This document shows, one piece after another, positions 7,393 to 15,192 of a stretch of 38,309 bases of DNA. A program made the translations under genes and the position numbers. Origin of the DNA: Pseudonocardia sp. TRM90224 (lineage in GTDB: Bacteria; Actinomycetota; Actinomycetes; Mycobacteriales; Pseudonocardiaceae); NCBI RefSeq assembly GCF_021245725.1, contig NZ_JAJGSX010000059.1, positions 1 through 38,309 on the forward strand, read 5' to 3'. The notes beneath the pieces were generated by a model that searched no databases, was not told the DNA's origin, and saw nothing but the letters and a program-made list of their open reading frames with translations. The stretch's first letter is position 1. Each line of letters opens with the position of its first letter.

Positions 7393-8694
7393 GTGCACAC
7401 GTCCAAGAACACCGGCGACGAGCGGATGGCCCGGCGGGCCGGTTGGGCGTCGTTCATCGGCACCACCGTCGAGTGGTACGACTTCTACCTCTACGCCGCA
7501 GCCTCCGCGCTCGTGTTCGCGCCGCTGTTCTTCGACTCCGCGCCGCCGGCGGTGGGCGTGCTGCTGTCGTTCGCGACGTTCTGGGTCGGCTTCCTCGCGC
7601 GGCCGCTGGGCAGCATCTTCTTCGGGCACCTCGGTGATCGCGTCGGCCGCAAGAAGGCGCTGGTCAGCACGATGCTGCTGATGGGGATCAGCTCGGTGGG
7701 CATCGGGCTGCTGCCGACGTCGGCGCAGATCGGCGTCTGGGCGCCGATCATGCTCGCGGTGCTGCGGATGGCGCAGGGGTTCGCCGTCGGCGGCGAGTGG
7801 GGCGGTGCCGTGCTCATCGCGACCGAACACGCCGACCCACGCCGCGGCTACGTGTTCGGCGCGTTCGCGCAGCAGGGGTCGCCGGCCGGGCGCATCCTCT
7901 CGACGCTCGCGTTCCTGCTGGTCTCGCAGCTCCCGAAGGAGGAGCTGCTCGCGTGGGGCTGGCGGGTGCCGTTCCTGGCGTCGTTCGTGCTGGTCGCGGT
8001 CGGGTTGATGATCCGGTTGGGGTTGGCGGAGACGCCGGCCATGGTCGAGCTGCAGCAGGAGCAACGCACCGCGCGGGTGCCGTTCGCCGAGCTGATCCGC
8101 GGGCACTCCCCGGCCGTCCTGCTCGGCATGGGCGCGGTGCTGATCGTGTTCGTGCTGGTCTACGCCCGCGACACGTTCGCGCTCGCCTGGGCGACAACCT
8201 CGCTGGGATTCACGGCGAGCGACTTCCTGCTGATCGTCCTGCTGTCGAGCGTCGTGCAGTTCATCGTGCAGCCGTTCGGGGTGGTGCTGGCCGCCCGCTG
8301 GGGCGTCCGCCGCGCGGTGACGGTGCTGCTGAGCCTGGTGGTGCCGGCGCTGCCGGCGATGTTCCTGCTGATCGGCACGGGCAACTGGTGGCTCGCGCTG
8401 CTCGGTGCCGTGGTCGCCACGATCCCCGACGTCATGTTCTACGCGATCATGGCGGGGATGTTCGCCGAGGCATTCCCGGCGAACATCCGCTACTCCGGCA
8501 TCTCCACGACCTACGCGCTCTCGGGCACCGTCGGCGGCGCCACCCCGGTGATCATGCAGGGGTTGGCGACGCTGACCGGCTCGATCATCGCGCCCATCGG
8601 CTTCGCCGTGACCGTGGCCGTGCTCGGGGTGTTCTGCGCCCGGGCGTTCATCGACCTCGCCGCCCGGGCGCGGCAGGACGAGGCCATTACATGA
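7393..8694 (+). CDS. MFS transporter, metabolite:H+ symporter (MHS) type
   Basis: About 433 residues with 12 predicted transmembrane helices. The MHS hallmarks are clear: TTVEWYDFYLY in TM1, ARPLGSIFFGHLGDRVGRKKAL between TM2 and TM3 and GFAVGGEWGGAVLIATEHA in TM5. Such carriers import organic acids, betaines or amino-acid derivatives with protons. GTG 7393 is favoured because GAGGGG lies 8 bases upstream; GTG 7384 is an in-frame alternative overlapping that site. The gene is convergent with the formate dehydrogenase operon, 18 bases apart, with no obvious terminator between them. Substrate unknown; there is no evidence that it carries formate. Confidence 0.88.
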   Translation: MHTSKNTGDERMARRAGWASFIGTTVEWYDFYLYAAASALVFAPLFFDSAPPAVGVLLSFATFWVGFLARPLGSIFFGHLGDRVGRKKALVSTMLLMGISSVGIGLLPTSAQIGVWAPIMLAVLRMAQGFAVGGEWGGAVLIATEHADPRRGYVFGAFAQQGSPAGRILSTLAFLLVSQLPKEELLAWGWRVPFLASFVLVAVGLMIRLGLAETPAMVELQQEQRTARVPFAELIRGHSPAVLLGMGAVLIVFVLVYARDTFALAWATTSLGFTASDFLLIVLLSSVVQFIVQPFGVVLAARWGVRRAVTVLLSLVVPALPAMFLLIGTGNWWLALLGAVVATIPDVMFYAIMAGMFAEAFPANIRYSGISTTYALSGTVGGATPVIMQGLATLTGSIIAPIGFAVTVAVLGVFCARAFIDLAARARQDEAIT

Positions 8695-8712
8695 AATGGA
8701 TCTCCGCGACAG

Positions 8713-9660
8713 CTACCCGCGGCGCTCCTCCGGCAGGTTCTGGACGTGCTGGAACCCGAACCGGCCCTTGATGCAGAGGTGCCCGTGGGTCACCGAATGG
8801 TCCGACGGCGACGTGACGTTGACGATCTGCCCTTGCTGCACGTGCAGTTCGAGGTTGCAGCCGACACCGCAGAACGAGCAGATCGTCGTCGTGACCGTCT
8901 CTTCTTCCGGATGCCAATCCCCCGCCTCGCGCAGCTCGTGCTCGCTCACGGACTTGAGCGCGCCCGTCGGGCACACGCCGATGCAGTTGCCGCAGTAGAC
9001 GCAGGCTGAATCGGGCAGCGGATTGTTCATCTCGGTGGCGATGCGGGCGTCGAACCCGCGGCCGGCCGCGGAGATCGCGAACGTGAACTGCGCGTCCGTC
9101 CCGCAGGCCTTGACGCACTTGTAGCACATGATGCAGCGGCTGTAATCGCGCACGTAGAGGTCGTTGTCGATCTTCACCGGCTGCGCGACGGTCTCCGCGG
9201 TCGTCCCGTCGGGGGTGTGGTGGTGGCCGGCGTGGCGGGTGTCGCGGTCGTCGGCCGGCGGCGCGGGCGGCCCGTACCGCTCGGCGTCGACGCCGTACTC
9301 GTCCATCCAGCGCTGCACGTCGGGGCTCGCCTGGGACATGTCGGTGGACGACGCGAGCAGCTCCAGCACCATGCGCCTGCTGTGGCGGACACGCTCGGAG
9401 TCGGTGTTGACGACCATCCCGTCCTCGGCCTTGCGCGCGCACGACGGAACGAGCACCCGGCTGCCCTCGACCTCGACGACGCAGACGCGGCACGCGTTGA
9501 TCGGGTTGAGGTTGGGCGCCCAGCACAACGTGGGCGTGTCGCCGTCCGGCATCGCGTCGAGGATCGTGGCACCCTCGGGGACGCGCACTTCCGTGCCGTC
9601 GACGGTCAGCGTGACCAGCCTCCGGATGCCGCCGAGCAGCACCGGTTCGGTGATCGTCAT
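8713..9660 (-). CDS. Formate dehydrogenase iron-sulfur subunit (2Fe-2S, two 4Fe-4S, Fe4S4 domains)
   Basis: 315 residues carrying the electron wire that normally forms the N-terminal half of an NAD-linked formate dehydrogenase alpha subunit. A ferredoxin-type 2Fe-2S domain has Cys 46, 57, 60 and 74. Two 4Fe-4S clusters follow at CIMCYKCVKAC (176-186) and CVYCGNCIGVC (220-230). The C-terminus is the Fe4S4 domain of molybdopterin oxidoreductases, with CSFCGVGC (261-268) and Cys 296 in GHLCIKGRFG. It ends where the molybdopterin domain would begin; that domain is the product of 11535-13460. A His-rich stretch (143-148) lies in the linker. The ATG overlaps the NuoEF stop (ATGA) and has GGGAGGG upstream. 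Confidence 0.9.
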   Translation of the reverse strand: MTITEPVLLGGIRRLVTLTVDGTEVRVPEGATILDAMPDGDTPTLCWAPNLNPINACRVCVVEVEGSRVLVPSCARKAEDGMVVNTDSERVRHSRRMVLELLASSTDMSQASPDVQRWMDEYGVDAERYGPPAPPADDRDTRHAGHHHTPDGTTAETVAQPVKIDNDLYVRDYSRCIMCYKCVKACGTDAQFTFAISAAGRGFDARIATEMNNPLPDSACVYCGNCIGVCPTGALKSVSEHELREAGDWHPEEETVTTTICSFCGVGCNLELHVQQGQIVNVTSPSDHSVTHGHLCIKGRFGFQHVQNLPEERRG

Positions 9661-11531
9661 CGGGCCCTCCCGTTCGTGCTGGTCGGGGGATCGAGCAGCC
9701 CCAACGCGAGCGCCGACTTCACCGCCGCGGGCGCGGTATGCCCGAGCCCGCAGATCGACGCGTCCTGCATGACCTTCGCCAGGTCGTCGAGCAGCGCGAG
9801 CTCGGTGGCCCGCGAACCCAGCGGCGCACCGCGGACCAGTCGCGCCAGCGCCTCCTCCTGCCGCACGGTGCCGACCCGGCAGGGCACGCACTGCCCGCAC
9901 GACTCGTCGCGGAAGAACGCGGCGATCCGCCGCAGCATCGCGGGGACGTCGGCCGCGGTGTCGATGGCGAGCACGACACCGGACCCGAGCGTCGCGCCGA
10001 TGCCGCGGGTGCCCTCCAGGGTGAGCGGGACGTCGAGCTGGTCGGGTGTCACGAACCCGCCGGCGGCGCCCCCGAGCAGCACAGCACGAAGCTCCCCGCG
10101 CACCCCGCCGGCCAGCATCAACAGCTCGCGCAGGGTGGTGCCGAAGTCGACCTCGTACACGCCCGGCGTCGATACCGCGCCGGCGACGCAGAACAGCTTC
10201 GTGCCGGTCGAGCGGTCGCCACCGATCGACGCGAACGCCGGACCGCCGACCGCCAGCACCTCGAGGACGTTGTAGAGCGTCTCCACGTTGTTGATCACGG
10301 TGGGCTTGCCGAACAGGCCCTTGACGCTGGGGAACGGCGGCTTGTTGCGCGGCTCGCCGCGCAGCCCTTCCAGCGAGTTGAGCAGCGCCGTCTCCTCGCC
10401 GCAAATGTAGGCGCCCGCGCCGCGCCGCAGCTCGATGTCGAACGTGAAGCCCGCGCCGAGCACGTCGGCGCCGAGGTAGCCGCGGGCCCGCGCGGCCTCG
10501 ATGGCGTGCTGCAGCCGCCGCGTCGCAAGCGGGTACTCGCCGCGGATGTAGAGGTAGCCGCGCTCGCAACCGGTGGCGTAGCCGGCGATCGTCATCGCCT
10601 CGACCAGGCCGAACGGGTCGCTCTCCATGAGCACGCGGTCCTTGAACGTGCCCGGCTCCGACTCGTCGGCGTTGCAGACCAGGTAGTGCGGCCGCTCGGG
10701 GGCGCGCGCGACGCCGTCCCATTTGACGCCGGTGGGGAACGCTGCGCCACCGCGGCCGGTGAGCGCGGAGTCGGTGACCTCCTTGATCACGCGGGTCGGG
10801 CCGAGCTCGACGGCCCTGCGCAGCGCGGTGTAGCCGCCGTGCGCGCGGTAGTCGTCGACGCTCTCCGGGTCGACCAGCCCGATGCGGCGCAGCAGGCGCA
10901 GGCCGGCGCGGTCGCCCGCGGTTTGGGGGACGCTCACGCTGGTGTCGTCGAAGGCGCGGTCGGCGGCCGGCCGCTCCTCGACGGGCGCGGCCAGCTCCGC
11001 CGTCGCCGCTTCCGCGGTGGCGGGCGCGATGCTGACGTCCGGACGTCCGGCGCGCTGCAGCAGCACCGCGGGCGCACGCTCGCACAGGCCGAGGCACGGG
11101 CTGCGGACCCAGCAGGCGTCATCGCCCTTGCCCTCCGGGCCCAGCTCGGTGGTGAGCCGGGCGGCGATCTCCTCGCCGCCGTTCGGGCCGCAGGCGATGT
11201 CGTCGCAGACGTGCACGACGTGCGGGGCGCGCGGCTCCACCACGAGCATCGCGTAGAAGGTCGCCACCCCGTACACGTCGGCGGGCGGGACGGAGAGCAC
11301 CCGCGCGAGGTGGTTGAGCGCGCCGGGGCTGATCCAGCCCTCCGCGTCCATCACCGCGTGCAGCGCGGGCAGCAGCAGGTGGCGCCGGTCGCGTGCGGCG
11401 TGCCCGGAGTCGGTGAAGTACGCGTGCTCGCGCACCACGTCCCCGGTGGCCCGGGTGTGCTCGGCCAGCACCGCCGCGACGGCTTCCTGAACGGCGGGCG
11501 ACGCCACCGCGTCCGACAGGCGCAGGTCCAC
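9657..11531 (-). CDS. Formate dehydrogenase NAD-reducing subunit, NuoE-NuoF fusion
   Basis: 624 residues. The N-terminal 170 are a NuoE-like thioredoxin-fold domain with 2Fe-2S ligands Cys 109, 114, 146 and 150. The rest is NuoF-like: FMN/NADH motif GRGGAAFPTG (259-268), GAGAYICGEETALLNSLEG, and the 4Fe-4S ligands in ESCGQCVPCR (Cys 545, 548, 551) plus Cys 594 in SICGLG. It should accept electrons from the iron-sulfur subunit and reduce NAD+, as FdsB/FdsG do together in other NAD-dependent formate dehydrogenases. The start is GTG 11531, 3 bases after the catalytic subunit stop. All cofactor ligands are intact. Confidence 0.93.
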   Translation of the reverse strand: MDLRLSDAVASPAVQEAVAAVLAEHTRATGDVVREHAYFTDSGHAARDRRHLLLPALHAVMDAEGWISPGALNHLARVLSVPPADVYGVATFYAMLVVEPRAPHVVHVCDDIACGPNGGEEIAARLTTELGPEGKGDDACWVRSPCLGLCERAPAVLLQRAGRPDVSIAPATAEAATAELAAPVEERPAADRAFDDTSVSVPQTAGDRAGLRLLRRIGLVDPESVDDYRAHGGYTALRRAVELGPTRVIKEVTDSALTGRGGAAFPTGVKWDGVARAPERPHYLVCNADESEPGTFKDRVLMESDPFGLVEAMTIAGYATGCERGYLYIRGEYPLATRRLQHAIEAARARGYLGADVLGAGFTFDIELRRGAGAYICGEETALLNSLEGLRGEPRNKPPFPSVKGLFGKPTVINNVETLYNVLEVLAVGGPAFASIGGDRSTGTKLFCVAGAVSTPGVYEVDFGTTLRELLMLAGGVRGELRAVLLGGAAGGFVTPDQLDVPLTLEGTRGIGATLGSGVVLAIDTAADVPAMLRRIAAFFRDESCGQCVPCRVGTVRQEEALARLVRGAPLGSRATELALLDDLAKVMQDASICGLGHTAPAAVKSALALGLLDPPTSTNGRAR

Positions 11532-11534
11532 GCG

Positions 11535-13460
11535 TTACTCCCCGGCCGCCGGCACGGCCGACGGCAGCTTCTCGATGCGGATGGCGGTCGCCTTGAACTC
11601 CGAGGTGCCCGACTTGGGGTCCCAGGCGTCGTTGGTCAGGACGTTGACGTCGACCTCCTCGGTGAAGTGCGGCGTGAACGACGCGAGGCCCGGGCGCAGC
11701 GCCGGGTCGAACCACACCGGCGCCTCCACCGCGCCGCGGCGCGAGACCACCCGCACCCGCTCGCCGTTGACGATGCCGAGCTGCGCGGCGTCGGTGGCGT
11801 CCATCCGCAGCGACTCCCTGCGGCGCAGCGGCGAGGAGTACCCGCCGGTCTGCACGCCGGAGTTGTAGCCGTCGAGCACCCGCACCGTGGTCAGCCGGAT
11901 CGGGAAGTCGTCGGTCAGCGTGTCGACCGGCGGCACGTGCTCGACGGGCTGGAAGGCCGCCGGGACGCCGCGATCGGCCTCGTTCTCCGCCCAGAGCCGG
12001 GCGTGCAGGAGCGGCGTCCCGGGATGGTCCTCGTCGGGGCACGGCCACTGCAGCCCACCGAGCGCGTCGAGCCGCTCGTAGGACATGCCGTGGTGCCAGT
12101 TCAGCGAGACCGACCGCAGCTCGTCCCACACCTGCTCGGCGGTCGGCTCGCCCCAGTTCGCACCCAGCCGATCGGCCAGGTTGCAGATGATGTGCGTGTC
12201 GGGACGGGCGAGGCCGGGCGGGTCGATCGCCTTGCGCACGCGCTGCACGCGGCGCTCCGAGTTGGTGACGGTGCCTTCGTACTCGCACCAGTCGGCCGCC
12301 GCCGGGAACACGACGTCGGCCAGCTCGGCCGTCGCGGTGCGGAAGATGTCCTGGACGACCAGGGTGTCGAGCCCTTCCAGCATGTGCCTGGCGTGGGTGG
12401 CGTTCGCCTCCGACTCCGCGGGGTTCTCGCCGATGCAGTAGAGCGCGCGCAACCTGCCCGTCTCCATCGCCTCGAACATCTGGGAGAGGTGCATCCCGGG
12501 CTTCGGTGAGATCGTCGCGCCCCAGGCGGCCTCGTAGCGGGCGCGCGCCTCTGCGTCGCCGAGGTCGTAGCCGCCCGGCAACTTCGCCGGGATGGCCCCC
12601 ATGTCGCCGCCGCCCTGCACGTTGTTCTGCCCGCGCAGCGGGACGAGACCGGAGCCGTAGCGCCCGACGTGCCCGGTCAGCAGCGCGAGGTTGATCAGCG
12701 CGAACACGTAGTCGGCGGCGTTGTGGTGCTCTGTGATGCCCAGCGTCCAGCAGATCTGGGCGCGGTCGGCGCGGCCGTAGGCGTGCGCCAGCTCGCGGAT
12801 CAGCTCCGCGGGGACCTTGGTGATCTCCTCGGCACGTTCGAGCGTGTAGGGCTCGACGGTGGCGCGGTACTCGTCGAAGCCGGTGGTCGCCCTGCGCACG
12901 AAGGGCTCGTTGACCAGCCCGGCATGGATGAGCTCGCGGCCGATCGCGTTGGCCAGCGCGATGTCGGTGCCGACGTCGAGACCGAGCCACGCGTCGGCCC
13001 ACTGGGCGGTGGACGTGCGCCGCGGATCCACCGAGTACATGCGGGTGCCGGACTTCAGGCCCTGCAGCACGTGGTGGAAGAAGATCGGGTGTGTCTCACG
13101 CGCGTTGGAGCCCCAGAGCACGAGCAGGTCGGCGTGCTCAGCTTCGACGTACGCCGAGGTGCCGCCACCGGCACCGAACACAGTCGTCAGACCGACGACG
13201 GAGGGAGCGTGTCAAGTTCGGTTGCAGGAGTCGACGTTGTTGCTGCCCATCACCGCGCGCGCGAACTTCTGCGCGGTGTAGTTCATCTCGTTCGTCGCCT
13301 TCGAGCAGCTGAACATGCCGAACGCGTCGCCGCGGTGGGCCGAGAAGCCGGCGGCGGCCCGGTCGAGGGCCTCGTCCCAGGTGGCCGGCCGGAGCCGGCC
13401 GTTCTCCCTTACGAGCGGTTCGGTCAGCCGAACGTGCCTCGGGGTGCGCAACCCTCGCAT
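11535..13460 (-). CDS. Formate dehydrogenase catalytic subunit, selenocysteine-containing (UGA read-through)
   Basis: 641 residues if the in-frame TGA at 13214-13212 is decoded as selenocysteine (residue 83). The context NNVDSCNRT-U-HAPSVVGL matches the active site of formate dehydrogenases, where Sec or Cys ligates Mo/W and is followed by the catalytic His. Molybdopterin-binding regions follow (LLVLWGSNARETHPIFFHH, YSVDPRRTSTAQWAD, GRYGSGLVPLRGQNNVQGGGDMG), and the C-terminal molybdopterin dinucleotide domain lies at about 510-630. The usual N-terminal Fe4S4 domain is absent and is supplied by 8713-9660. ATG 13460 is preceded by AAAGGAG at ideal spacing. A naive gene call would split this into a 5' piece and 11535-13181. 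The operon order is catalytic, NuoEF, iron-sulfur. Confidence 0.92.
13183..13199 (-). promoter_or_regulatory. SECIS hairpin for selenocysteine insertion
   Basis: On the coding strand the sequence 15 bases past the UGA folds as GUCGUC-GGUCU-GACGAC, a 6-bp perfect stem with a GGUCU apical loop. Both the loop and the distance from the UGA closely resemble the E. coli fdhF SECIS, which SelB recognises. The stem also encodes conserved protein (VVGLTT). Confidence 0.88.
13212..13214 (-). other. Selenocysteine codon (UGA)
   Basis: In-frame TGA between CNRT and HAPSVVGL of the formate dehydrogenase catalytic subunit. Homology continues without a gap on both sides, no frameshift is needed, and a SECIS lies downstream. 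Confidence 0.9.
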
Positions 13461-13551
13461 CGGCGTCTCCTTTGATGCCACAGATCGGATCAGTCCCACG
13501 ATAACCATCCGTCGACGGCAGAAGGAAGGCGCGCGACCTGAGTGTCGACGG

Positions 13552-14592
13552 TCAGGCCGATGCCCTGCGGCGCAGCTCGGTGGGCAGCACCACCGGGGGC
13601 ATGCTCGCCGCCCCGGAGTCGATCTGTTCGAGCAGCATGCGGGTCATGGTGCGGCCGATCTCCTCGTAGGGCTGCGCGATCGTCGTGAGCGGAGGGTCGA
13701 ACGTCGCCGCGAGCGGGTTGTCGTCGAACCCGACGACACGCACGTCCTCGGGCACCCGCCGACCCGCGGCGCGCAGCGCGCGCACGGCGTCGAACGCCAA
13801 CCCGTCGGTCGCGGCGAAGACCCCGTCGATCGGGAAGTCGGCCGACTCCTCCCGTCGGAGCAGCTCCGCCATCGCCTCCTCCCCCGCCCCGTGCCCCATG
13901 AGGCGACGCCCCTCCACCACCAGCGCAGGATCGACGAGCCGACCTGCAGCACGCAGCGCCGTGCCGTAGCCCTCGTAGCGGGCGCGCGAGTCGAGGTTGC
14001 GCATCCCGCCGGTGATCATCGCGATCCGCCGGCATCCGGCCGCCATCAGGTGCTCGACCGCCTGCCGGGCGCCCCCCTCGTTGTCGACGGTGACGCACGC
14101 GCCCGCGATCCACCCGTCGGGCCGCCCCGCGATCACCATCGGCATACCGATCCGGCGCATGTCCCACGGCCGGGAGTCCCCGGCCTCCAACGACAGCAGC
14201 AGCACCCCGTCGACGACCTGCCGGGCGAGGTAGGACTCCAGCCGTGACTCGTCGTCGTTCAGCGCGATCACGAGCTGCCGTCCGCGCGCGGTGACCTCCC
14301 GGCTGACGCCACGCAGGATGCCGCCGAAGTAGAAGTCGTCCGGCCGCATCAGCTCGTCGTCGGAAAGCACGAACGCGATGGCGTCGGTCCGCCGCGTGAC
14401 GAGCGAGCGCGCGGCGGCGTTGGGGACGTAGCCCAGCACCGCGATGGCATCCTCGACAGCCCGCTTCGCCTCTGCCGAAACCCTCGGCGAGCCCGTGACC
14501 ACGCGTGAGGCGGTGCTGCGTCCCACCCCCGCCACCGCAGCGACGTCGTCCAGCGTCGGGCGGCGCGCGCCGGGGCGCTCGCTGATGATCAT
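13552..14592 (-). CDS. LacI family transcriptional regulator
   Basis: 346 residues. The N-terminal LacI helix-turn-helix and hinge are clear at about 11-60 (RPTLDDVAAVAGVGRSTASRVVTGSPRVSAEAKRAVEDAIAVLGYVPNAAARSL). A periplasmic-binding-protein-like ligand domain follows, with typical VDNEGGARQAVEHL, VFAATDGLAFDAVRAL and DVRVVGFDDNPLAATFDPPLTTIAQP. ATG 14592 follows GAGGGG at a good distance. It is divergent from the isomerase/dehydrogenase genes, and two LacI-type operators lie in between, so it most likely represses those genes and perhaps itself until a sugar or sugar derivative binds. Its stop is 91 bases upstream of the formate dehydrogenase start; the two are probably functionally unrelated. 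Confidence 0.92.
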   Translation of the reverse strand: MIISERPGARRPTLDDVAAVAGVGRSTASRVVTGSPRVSAEAKRAVEDAIAVLGYVPNAAARSLVTRRTDAIAFVLSDDELMRPDDFYFGGILRGVSREVTARGRQLVIALNDDESRLESYLARQVVDGVLLLSLEAGDSRPWDMRRIGMPMVIAGRPDGWIAGACVTVDNEGGARQAVEHLMAAGCRRIAMITGGMRNLDSRARYEGYGTALRAAGRLVDPALVVEGRRLMGHGAGEEAMAELLRREESADFPIDGVFAATDGLAFDAVRALRAAGRRVPEDVRVVGFDDNPLAATFDPPLTTIAQPYEEIGRTMTRMLLEQIDSGAASMPPVVLPTELRRRASA

Positions 14593-14668
14593 TACCACCC
14601 CTCGTCCGGATCGAACCCCTACATACAAGCACTGATCATCGTCACGGGGCCGGCGGGCCACGTGGACA

Positions 14669-14682
14669 TGGGAACGATCCCA
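14669..14682. promoter_or_regulatory. LacI-type operator, upstream site
   Basis: TGGGAACGATCCCA, a near-perfect palindrome centred on CG (TGGGAnCGnTCCCA), the form expected for LacI-family half-sites. It lies just upstream of the TTGACA at 14690. Confidence 0.65.
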
Positions 14683-14689
14683 CCGATCG

Positions 14690-14719
14690 TTGACACCATC
14701 GCTCCGGTCTTGCGACGAT
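14690..14719 (+). promoter_or_regulatory. Promoter for isomerase/dehydrogenase operon
   Basis: TTGACA (14690-14695) and GACGAT (14714-14719) are spaced 18 bases apart. The predicted start near 14726 falls inside the downstream LacI operator. Confidence 0.5.
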
Positions 14720-14724
14720 CGGTG

Positions 14725-14738
14725 TGGTAGCGCTCCCA
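14725..14738. promoter_or_regulatory. LacI-type operator, downstream site
   Basis: TGGTAGCGCTCCCA differs from the canonical TGGGAGCGCTCCCA at one position. It covers the predicted transcription start; its centre is 56 bases from the centre of the upstream site, compatible with looping or cooperative repression. Confidence 0.65.
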
Positions 14739-14778
14739 TCAATATGCCCGTGAGCCGATCACACCCGTAGGAACGCAA

Positions 14779-15192
14779 ATGCAGCACCCCTTTCCAGCCG
14801 GCGCCCTCAGCCCCTACGACCCGGAGCACAGCCCGTCGGTGCAGCTGTACGAGGCCGCCGCTGCCGCTTCCACGTACGGCCACGTGCGGGTCGGCTACCA
14901 CAACCACGCCTGGGAGCCGGCTCCGCTCGCCGACCCCGCAGCGCTGCTGCGCCGCCTCGGGAAGCGGGTCCACGCCGTCCACCTGGAGGACGGCCCGCTC
15001 GACGGCGACACGGCGCAGCAGCAACCGCTCGGACACGGGGCGATCGACGTCGCCGAGATCCTGGGTGCCGCTCCGGCGCTCGACCTCGCCGTCGTCGAGT
15101 TCGACGACTACGGGGGCGACATCTTCGACGCCGTCGAGCGCTCGTTCACCTTCCTCGAAGGCGAGCTCGACGAACGGAGGCAGCGCTCATGA
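14779..15192 (+). CDS. Sugar phosphate isomerase/epimerase, internally deleted
   Basis: 137 residues, about half the usual 260-290 for this xylose-isomerase-like TIM-barrel family. The C-terminal half is well kept: VRVGYHNHAWE, AVHLEDGP, LGHGAIDVAEIL and LAVVEFDDYGGDIFDAVERSFTFL match the metal-binding and substrate strands. The N-terminus holds only SPSVQLY, which resembles the family's first beta strand (SVQLYTVR), joined directly to AAAAASTYG from the middle. About 110-130 residues seem to be missing without loss of frame. AGGA at good spacing precedes the ATG, and the stop overlaps the next gene (ATGA). Probably inactive alone. Confidence 0.65.
   Translation: MQHPFPAGALSPYDPEHSPSVQLYEAAAAASTYGHVRVGYHNHAWEPAPLADPAALLRRLGKRVHAVHLEDGPLDGDTAQQQPLGHGAIDVAEILGAAPALDLAVVEFDDYGGDIFDAVERSFTFLEGELDERRQRS

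Noticed and set aside
9738..12509. 923-codon open frame antisense to the formate dehydrogenase genes
   Set aside because: GC-rich shadow frame; composition is Arg/His/Gln/Pro-rich with no domain, while the opposite strand encodes conserved enzymes.
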